Below are positions 55,892-64,000 of a DNA stretch of 64,000 nt, piece by piece. The DNA comes from Aurelia coerulea (taxonomy: Eukaryota; Cnidaria; Scyphozoa; Semaeostomeae; Ulmaridae), in NCBI GenBank assembly GCA_039566865.1, contig CM076961.1, positions 5,913,501 through 5,977,500 of the forward strand, in the 5' to 3' direction. The position numbers and the translations under genes are program-made. Every line of letters begins with the position of its first letter. Position 1 is the first letter of the stretch. Below the pieces are notes generated by a model. The model was not told the origin of the DNA, ran no database searches, and saw only the letters and a list, made by a program, of their open reading frames with translations.

Positions 55892-57465
55892 CAGTCTGAA
55901 ATTCGGGGAATCCTCTCCACTTCAGAATATCTTATTCAATTTATTTCCCACGATCGATTTGTAGAGTAGGGCATATAAACAAGCGATCAGCTGATTTTGA
56001 CCCCTTACTTCACATGTAATAAGTCCAAAACTTGGGAGAAAATTTTGAAAAATCGACGACAACTGTAGACTGGCTACACAATCTCTGTATGCTCCTTAGA
56101 ACTGATTTGTCGCTAATACAGAGACTTGTTGCCAAACAGTGTCTGAAATCGGACTAACTTGATAGCCTCGTTTTCATAAGCGCTACATGCGTAAAACGCG
56201 GACCACGGAATTAATATTTAGTTGTTGTTGCTGCTGTGATCAGTAATCATCAAAATGACTCAAGAAAACAACACATTGATACCAAGTTTTATTCATGTGA
56301 ATTTGAAAGAATTTTAGACAGTTTATGACTCTGACAAAATTGAGCATGGACAGTGAACATAAATTTGAAATTTCAGAGGAGTTCAGAGTGACCAAAGATA
56401 AAGGAATCAAAGATTTGACAAGATTAGGCATAACATCATCATTATACATTATCATTAGCAATCAGTTAAGTGGTATCTGAAGTGCAAGGAATTTTCAAAG
56501 GAACTGTCCTTTATATTTGCTCCAAGTGATATAGACAATCTCTCTCCAAGAAAAGTGCCATCTAAATGCATCCTGGTACAAGGTCTGATAATAATGAAGC
56601 AGGTATCTTGCTTTAAACAAACCCCTATGGATTAAAGATATCAATATCAATGCGATGAAGTAACAAATACTTGTTAAATCACAAGCAAAAAATTATATCA
56701 CCCTTTCCTTTCCCTATGTGATCCAAACACGGGGGGGGGGGTTGGATCACATAAGGAACTTCCATAGTAAAAGTACCTGGGGATTTTTAGTCATGTTCAC
56801 AAAAAACCATAAAATTTTTTTACTAAAATATCTAAAGATTGCTTCATTTGGCAAATCAAGTGCATTCAAACCAAAACAACTGTAAGGTGATAAAGTACAA
56901 CAGCCCAACATTGCGAAGTAACATGCTTGCAGTTAGATAATATTAGAAATTGAAATACACGAGCCAAATGTAAACGAAAAAATCACTACTAACCTGAACT
57001 TAGAGTAGGCCTACACCTACACTACACTGCAGTTTTGTACTGACAAATGACACTCACTGCTGTCTTGAAAATGCCTCTCAAGTATTGCAACAGCATTACA
57101 TTTTGCCATTTCCTGTTAGAGCACAAACAAATATCTCTTCCCAGTGCCCACTTTATCATGCCAAATGGCTGGCTAAATTCCTTCAGCTTCATTTGCTTCT
57201 GGTCGATCAAGCTGCGACGACAGCGCCGGTCGCCATTGCTTCTCCTTGAAAAACTCAGACCAAACAGGCCTCTACTTCAAAGGGAGGTTTTCCAGTAAAA
57301 ATAAGTAAAGAGAGGAAAAGTTGATTGGCTACAAAAAAAATTTCTATTGTTTTAGCCGAAATGCTCCAATCAGATTTACAATTCGGTTTTTCGTTCTGAA
57401 AATTCCGATTTGAGACACTCTCTGGCAACTAGTCCCTCATTGAGCTGGCCATCAGCAACAACAAC
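55892..57465. other. Unassigned AT-rich DNA
   Basis: A G run at 56732-56741 and a short TTG run near 56221. No gene or definable element. Confidence 0.5.
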
Positions 57466-57994
57466 AACAGCGAAATCGAGGGACTAGTGTAGCTAGTCTA
57501 CGACAACTGGCCGATCGTCTTGGGCTGATCCTGAAGTGGGTAAATCGAGAAACTGAAAATAAACTTTTGGAAGATCTTATTTCAACCCTTTTTAAAGTAT
57601 TTAATCATTAATCTGGAGTTAGCAAGTGCATTTAGTAGGAAAACGAGCACGATCCATTTGGGAGGAAAAAGGGGCTAAGTGGAAATTTTCGGGATTTTCC
57701 CCACAGCTTTGAAAAAAGAAAGGCTCGTTATTCTGCGAATTTTAGAGATAAATTCGAGATTAAAAGTGTTTTAGTGAAAGAATACGGTTTCTCGTCGATT
57801 TTTGACATGCAGAGGCCGTTTACCCCTCGCCAAACGGAGTTACGTCCCAAAATGGGGTAGGCCAAAATTTTTCCCCGTTTTCGCGGTCCCTGCACTCCGC
57901 CCCTGGGGGCAATATTGAACCCCAAATTGCGGGATTAGACTCGCAAACGAGTCATCTCTAGTAAATTTTTTTCTGTTTTGAAATTGGTTGAGTA

Positions 57995-58062
57995 AACACA
58001 TAAACATAGTTTATGCACATAAACATAGTTTATGTACATAAACATAGTTTATGTCCATTTTT
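57995..58062. repeat. Palindromic minisatellite ACATAAACATAGTTTATGT, cluster 1
   Basis: Three copies of a self-complementary CATAAACATAGTTTATG unit, followed by TCCATTTTTGTGCAAACGGC. The same flank occurs inverted beside cluster 2. Confidence 0.85.
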
Positions 58063-59087
58063 GTGCAAACGGCGTGGTGCCCATTGTTCTGAGACGCGTC
58101 TAAATTATTCCCCGAGGATCAGTTTGCAAATTACGGCACTCTTTCTTGTGAATGCTTGGGAGAATTTAGAGTGAAGTCGGTTAACACGTTCCTCATAAAA
58201 GAGGGGAAAGACAGCACGCGCCGCGTCAATCTTGCACAGATTTGTTTCGAATATTGTTGGAAAGTATGGAAATTACGTTTTATTTGTCTTTGCGTTTTCG
58301 GTCCTAAATAAATGATGATTAACGGTAAAATTAATACTATGAATACTAAGAAACTAAACAAGGAGTCTTGTTCGCGAAGAATTAGGCCCAAAGTTAAGAA
58401 ATTGAAATACAAAGTTCAGAGCCCAGGGGGTGGGGTACCCGTAAAAATTCGTGACGACGTAAAAAAATTGCCAAAACCGAGCCAAAACTATTTGAGAGCT
58501 TAGTCTCTCTACTTAACCCTTTAGCAAAAGTGTTCACAATAATTAAATTTGATTCTGCAATAGGGTTTACAAGAAGTCTGAAACATAGATTTTTGTTTTT
58601 AATGTTGAAAAAGCGTTTCATGATTCAGTTTTTTAATTTTTGTAACGTTTGGTAACCATTATGAATTCGCGAAATTTGCACATCTCAAGATAAAATTTTC
58701 AATCGACTTTTTCACTACATATTCTGCAAGGTTCAATCTTTCAAACAAAACAAATATCATGAAAATCGAGTGAGTGCAAGCTAAGAAATTTGAATTTGAA
58801 ATTTAGTGCTATTTTGTGCCCTTACTGTGCAAGGAAAGAGGCCTAAAGTACACTTTGTATGCCTAACTTGAATAATACCTCAGGCTACGTTTAACAGTAG
58901 AAAGGTTTGTTTTGTACAATTTTGATATTTTCATTTTTTGGCACTAAAATGGAAATCTGGATCACAGTGCACAGGTGTTCTGAATGCGATAAGCCCGCTA
59001 TTGTTACCGACGTGACGCTACAGGGACTCATTATGACTATGATTATGACGTCTTCTAGAACAATGCCAATGACGCCGTTTGCACAAA

Positions 59088-59320
59088 AATGGACATAAAC
59101 TATGTTTATGTACATAAACTATGTTTATGTGCACATAAACATAGTTTATGTACATAAACTAGGTTTATGTGCACAAAATTGGACATAAACTATGTTTATG
59201 TACATAAACATGGTTTATGTGCACATAAACAAAGTTTATGTACATAAACATAGTTTATATGCACATAAACATAGTTTATGTAACATAAACTATGTTTATG
59301 TCATGTTTGTGCAAACGGCG
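59088..59320. repeat. Palindromic minisatellite ACATAAACATAGTTTATGT, cluster 2
   Basis: About ten copies in alternating orientation, bounded by GCCGTTTGCACAAAAATGGA on the left and TTGTGCAAACGGCG on the right, that is, inverted flanks. The outer flanks identify it as an element whose centre is the repeat. Confidence 0.85.
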
Positions 59321-60464
59321 TTCCATAGGCGTCGAAGTTTACGGAAAACCTTCATTGTCACTGGGTACAAGGTTGGGTCCCACCAAGGGTATCTGTTGAG
59401 GTCTAGCCTCCTATTGAAAACAACAGATACCCTTGAGAACGAGGTTGGACGGACATTTGATTTATCTACTGTATAAAACTAGACCATTTAGCTACAATCT
59501 CGTCCCCAGAGTGAGTTCGTTGCTCTACCTCTACTCTGGGATACAGGAGGCCGTTCGACAATTTGATTGGCTATTCGGAAATAATAGCAAAATCAGATTA
59601 TAACTGGCTCCCATTCAAAAATGGCCTTTATTGAATCGGTAATTTCACAAAATCAATGGAGTGTATGGGGCAGGTGAGGAGTTTAAAAGGGGTAATGGAC
59701 CACGGCACATCCGAATTTCGGAGTTTAAGAAAATTTTGGGGTCATTATGACGTCATAACAGGGGGTTGAAAAATAAATGTTACGATTTTCCGACCCGAGG
59801 TTACGTTTGGAGTCGATGCTCCATGGTTACGAGCCTGATTTCAAAACGGAAAAATGTTTTCAAGAGACCATTCATTTGCGAGTCTAATAACGTAATTTGG
59901 GGTTGAATATTGCCCCCAGAAGCGGAGCGCGCGCCCCCCAAAAATGGGGAATAATTTTGGCCTACCCCATTTTACGCCGTAACTCCGTTTTGCGAGGAGT
60001 AAACGGCCGCGGCATGTCAAAATTCGACGGAAAACTGTATTCTTTCACTAAAACACTTTTAATCTCCAATTTATCTCTAAAATTCGCCGAATAACGAGCC
60101 ATTCTATTTTCAAAGCTGTGGGGGAAATTCTCGAAAATTTCAACTTAGGCCCTTTTTCCACCCAAATGGATCGTGCTCGTTTTCCTACTAAATGCACTTG
60201 CTAACCCCGGATTAAAGATTAAATACCTTAAAAAGGGCTAAAATAGGGTCCTCAAGGTGTTTGTTTTTAATTTCTCAATTTATATACTTCAGAATTAGCG
60301 CTAGAGCAACGACCATTTTTCGTCGATTATCGTTGCCTAGCAAACTGCAAATCCATAATGGGGCGCATCTTGCCATATATTGGCAAGATTGATGCCAAGT
60401 GTACCAGGGTGTTCATTCGGCTTCGCGATCAGATTATGACGTCAGAACACCCTGGGAACGAGGT

Positions 60465-60995
60465 TGATTTAGCTATTCTACAAAAGAGCCTGGATCGAGC
60501 GTTATTTTATACATTTTTATACGCGACGTTCGATCGAGTGGTGTTAGAGCTTTTATCACTATTGTGCACATTCGAAAATTCTACAAAATGTAGCAAACTT
60601 TTGTCCGATTCTGATTCTTTTCAGAATAGCTAAAGGTGTATTCAGACCCTGAACATGAACTGTTTACGTACGCAGAAAACATACGAGCATTATTGATGTC
60701 TTCTGTTTAGCTTTGAATTTGATGATATATCAGGTGAATGAAAAAAGTTAAAACGTTTTGGCGGGCTTTGGAATAAAGAAGACAACTAAATTCAGTTTAT
60801 ATTTTAATGGCAAGCAATAGACATTTTAGCTATTCTAAAACAACGTTCGAATCGAAGGATATTTTATGCATTTTGACGAATTTTCGAATTTGCACAGTAG
60901 TGATAGAAGCTCCAACGCCACTCGATCGAAGCAAAGGCGAATAAATATGTAACGATCGATCCAGGCTCTTTTGTAGAATAGGTAAAATGTCAATT
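60465..60995. mobile_element. Inverted-repeat element with GCCTGGATCGA arms
   Basis: TATTCTACAAAAGAGCCTGG on the left is inverted on the right. Arms of about 120 bp (60470-60590, 60880-60990) match imperfectly. The 91-codon plus frame at 60358-60633 overlaps the left arm and is not supported as a gene. Confidence 0.6.
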
Positions 60996-61334
60996 CATGG
61001 ACCAGAATCGAACGTTAAATTCTCCCTCCCGCACAAACCCTAGACTTATTACCTGGATGTTCTTGTTTCCCTGTGCTCTTTGACTTGATGATGGCGCTTC
61101 GGTCAACAGAGAGACTCATTCCCCATCGCTTTTAGAAACGGAATAGCTCCTGTATGGCCTCTACAATAGACCTTAAACCTTAAACCTCTACAATGCCTCG
61201 TTTTCGAAATTTTTGAAAATTTCTTCCTACGAAACTTTTGACCAAGAATTTGGATTCAGCAGCCAAAGTTTAGTCTAGATACAAATTTTCAAAATCCTAC
61301 TGTTCGCGATTTCGATCTTAAGACGATGATAAGT

Positions 61335-61435
61335 TAGAAAATCTATAAGGGATTTGACCGTGAAAATTGCTCAGGGTGCGTAACTTTACGCCCTCAGTCA
61401 TTATTTACGGTCAAATACCTTATAAGTTTTCAACT
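61335..61435. repeat. Imperfect 100-bp palindrome
   Basis: CTATAAGGGATTTGACCGT pairs with ACGGTCAAATACCTTATA; the centre GCGTAACTTTACGC is itself self-complementary. Stem broken by a few mismatches. Confidence 0.75.
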
Positions 61436-61789
61436 CTATTATCGTCATAAAATCAAAATTGTGAACACTGGAATTACGAAAATTAGCGACCAGACTAAAG
61501 GTTTCATAGACCATTTTGACATTTGAAAAAAGGGTCTGGGGAGAGCAATATTTTTCTGGTAGATGGCTGCCACAAGGCTTTCACGAACGATAAATTGAAT
61601 TCTACAAATCTAAAATCCATTGGTTTCAAATTCATGATCAAAAGTAAGGAAATAAACTGCCCAAAATGTACCTGAAAAGCTGTCCTATGACCCATAAGCC
61701 TCGCAAGAGAAGGGAGACTCTCTCCAACCCAGATATCGAATCCAACGGCTTTTTGCGTCTTGCGGGAAAGCGGGAAAGTATTCGTCATT

Positions 61790-63240
61790 CTCGTGCTTTG
61801 ATTCATAGGGTAACTGTCACAAAACGATCAACATTTTCTTGTCACTAAAGGTAAAAAGCATGATATTGGGAGATGCATTGCCAAAGTAAAGGATTTTTCT
61901 TCAAAAAGTTTCCTTGTGCTCTGATTCATAGGATAATTGTCACAAAACGATGAAGTTTTCCTTGTCGCTAAAGGCAAGCATGATATTGGGAGATGCATTC
62001 TAAGCCAAAAATTTTCCTCGTGCTCTGATTCATGGGATAGCTGTTCACAAAACTATCAAAGTTTTCTTGTCGCTAAAGGCAAGCATGATATTGGGAGATG
62101 CATTCTAAGCCAAAATAAAGGATCTTTCTTCAAAAATTTTCCTCCTGCTTTGATTCATAGGGTAACTGTCAAAAAACGATCAAAATTTTCTTGTCGCTAA
62201 AGGCAAGCATGATATCGGGAGATGCATTCTAAGCCAAAGTAAAGGGGTGTCCCCGAAAATTTTCCTGGGGACACCCTCGTTTTAATACCCCCCCCACTTA
62301 ATTCACCCTGGCCACACCGCTGCTTGCTATACTTTCAGTCGGTCCGGAAAAATTTAGTCGGTCCAAAGCATGTTGACACCCCCCCAAACAAAATTTGAAT
62401 GTGTGCCCCTGTTTAAGTCAACAAGGAGAGCAAAATTTTTTGCTCGCTTCGCTCGCAATTCCAAACATCTGTCATAATATGTCTCGTATAACATCTTACT
62501 GCCGCTTCACTTGGCTTTTTATCACGTCCAGGCATTGCAGCTTTATTAGAATCAATGAGCCCGACTTAGGTGCCCCTTTAACTGTGTATGTGTATTGCAT
62601 CTATTTGGGAAAGAATATAAATCAAATCAAGTGCTTCTCGGAAATTTCTGCTCGCTCCGCTCGCACTTCTATGTGTATTTAAACTTTTCGTCTTTGGCAA
62701 CATGCTGCCACTTGCCTACTTCGGGTCTACTTCATCGCGATTTCTACACTCCCAGATGCATCTAGCATTTACTTATGCCTTCCTTAATTTTTATCCACAG
62801 TGCTCCTCTTTTCGAAAATGCCATGAAAGTCAATGTGTGCTTCTCAAAAATTTCGTCTAAAACCGAAGAGAAAATAGCTGGGTATAGGTTGGGAAAGAAT
62901 TTTCCAATAAATGTCAAATCTTGCATCATGGCACTGGCAATATGATATTGGGAGACGCACTCTAAGCCAAGTAAAGGCACAGTAAAGGATCTTTTTTCAA
63001 AAATTTTCTTCGTTCTCTGATTCGTAAAATAACCGTACCAAAACGATCAAGGTCTCCTTGTTGCTAAAGGCAAGCATGAGCATGATATTGGTAGATGCAT
63101 TCTAAGCCAAAGTAAAGGGTCTTTCTTCAAAAATTTCCTCGTGCTCTGATTCATAGGATAACTGTTACAAAACGATCAAGGTTTCTTTGTTGCTAAAGGC
63201 AAGCATGATGTTGTGAGATGCATTCTAAGCCAAACTAAAG
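61790..63240 (+). repeat. Tandem repeat of about 100-130 bp, interrupted
   Basis: Six or more copies with, in order, TGCTCTGATTCATAGGATAA, ACAAAACGATCAA, TTCTTGTCGCTAAAGGCAAG and GATATTGGGAGATGCATTCT. The array is split at 62236-62935 by unrelated sequence. Two copies run into a GC-rich tail (62247-62310 and 63240-63310): CCCCGAAAATTTTCCTGGGG and a similar form. Confidence 0.8.
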
Positions 63241-63310
63241 GGCGTGGCCCCAAAAATTTTTCTGGGGACTTCGCCCCCAGGCCCCCTCGTCGTAATGCCC
63301 CCCACTTTAT

Positions 63311-64000
63311 TTATTCTGGGCACGCCAAGCTGCTGCATTCTATTTATGTTTCTTATGCTCACTAAACGTCACCATTCACTTGCACGAGCATTTGCTGTTT
63401 TTCTAGCGTTTAGATAAGAGTTTCAAGACGACAGACGAATAAAAACTGAAGTTGGCAAACGATGGTATAAAACATTCTTTATGGGCCCAAACCCCCTTAG
63501 CATTCTTCGTGGGCCCTCCGTGGGTCAATCAACCCTTCTGCTGACAAGTGTTCCAATCAATCTGCCACGCATGAAGAACATTAGAGTTTCTAAACTACAA
63601 AATTTTGATTCGAATTCAAATAAGACTAAAAGAAGAAGGAAAGTTGTCATTGATTGCTTTTTAAAGTCGCATTGAAAGCTTTAGTGAACCTAGTACACTG
63701 AAGTAGTACACTGGACGGATTTCGAAGATTTATGGCTTAATCGTTAGCAAAAGGCCTGAATTAGACACTGGGATTTTTTGCAATTTTTTTTATTTTCAAT
63801 TTTTATAGCTAGAAACGAGTTTCCTAAAATTTTAGTTTTCGAAATCACTGAAAACGATCAAAAAAACATCTGTCAAATTTTCTAAAGAATCGACATGAAT
63901 GGACACAGAGAGAACTTGTTCGTGGTGATTTGCAATTTAGAAATCAACCAATTGTAATCTGCTATGCGAGAGTTCTCACTAAACTCCCAAATCCCCCTGA
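63311..64000. other. Unassigned AT-rich DNA
   Basis: Short frames without recognisable motifs. No repeat found. Confidence 0.5.

Larger units (their letters stand above)
57580..60290. mobile_element. 2.7-kb inverted-repeat element, termini not resolved
   Basis: 57580-57965 and 59868-60290 are inverse copies at roughly 85% by eye. Shared words: TTGGGGTTCAATATTGCCCC, TTTTGGCCTACCCCATTTT, AAAACACTTTTAATCT, AAATGGATCGTGCTCG (in the sense of the right arm). Matching fades outward at about 57520 and 60320, so neither ends nor target duplication can be set. The centre has no transposase and contains the ATAAACATAG minisatellite clusters. Confidence 0.65.

Overview
The window is animal nuclear DNA, AT-rich and very dense in transposable elements. 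One ordinary gene can be recognised with confidence: a single-exon glycogen-targeting subunit of protein phosphatase 1 (PPP1R3 family, CBM21 domain) at 41702-42436, a family known from animals. The mixture of Penelope-like, non-LTR, hAT-like, Harbinger-like, mariner-like and Mutator-like copies with many miniature elements would suit a cnidarian such as a coral or sea anemone. That placement is inference; no sequence search was run.

Layout. 1-2.2 kb: unassigned DNA and a non-LTR reverse transcriptase fragment. 2.2-5.7 kb: a young Penelope-like retroelement with a long open RT plus GIY-YIG frame on the minus strand, beside an inverted, 5'-truncated copy of itself. The two form a 985-bp inverted repeat, and each arm ends in a hammerhead ribozyme fold. 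6.4-9.7 kb: inverted-repeat DNA elements with readable target duplications, including a 1.75-kb element with minisatellite arms and a hAT-like element nested in a Harbinger-like one. 10-15.7 kb: an 18-bp minisatellite, a 33-bp satellite split by a mariner-like element (itself carrying a 186-bp insertion with a second hammerhead fold), and duplicated promoter-like modules. 16-24.7 kb: short TA-flanked elements, a possible first exon, a tRNA-like sequence, and a non-LTR retrotransposon lying between the arms of an inverted-repeat element.

24.78-38.43 kb: a tandem array of 13 units of about 1.05 kb. Each intact unit is bounded by a 15-bp inverted repeat. Units 3 and 8 share the same 200-bp insertion; unit 8 then received a hAT-like element, and unit 3 carries a 95-nt near-perfect palindrome. 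This is the most unusual structure in the window.

38.4-47.2 kb: the gene-bearing interval with the PPP1R3 gene, a fold-back element and a 72-bp tandem repeat. 47.66-50.76 kb: a Mutator-like element with arms of about 410 bp and a 9-bp target duplication. 51-64 kb: a SINE that seems to join tRNA and 5S rRNA promoters, a TTAA element, a 413-bp palindrome, a Harbinger-like element holding an acidic open frame, a 2.8-kb inverted repeat, and a 120-bp tandem repeat to 63.2 kb.

Most long open frames here are by-products of tandem repeats whose period is a multiple of three. Beyond the PPP1R3 gene and the two retroelement reverse transcriptases, no frame has convincing coding character.
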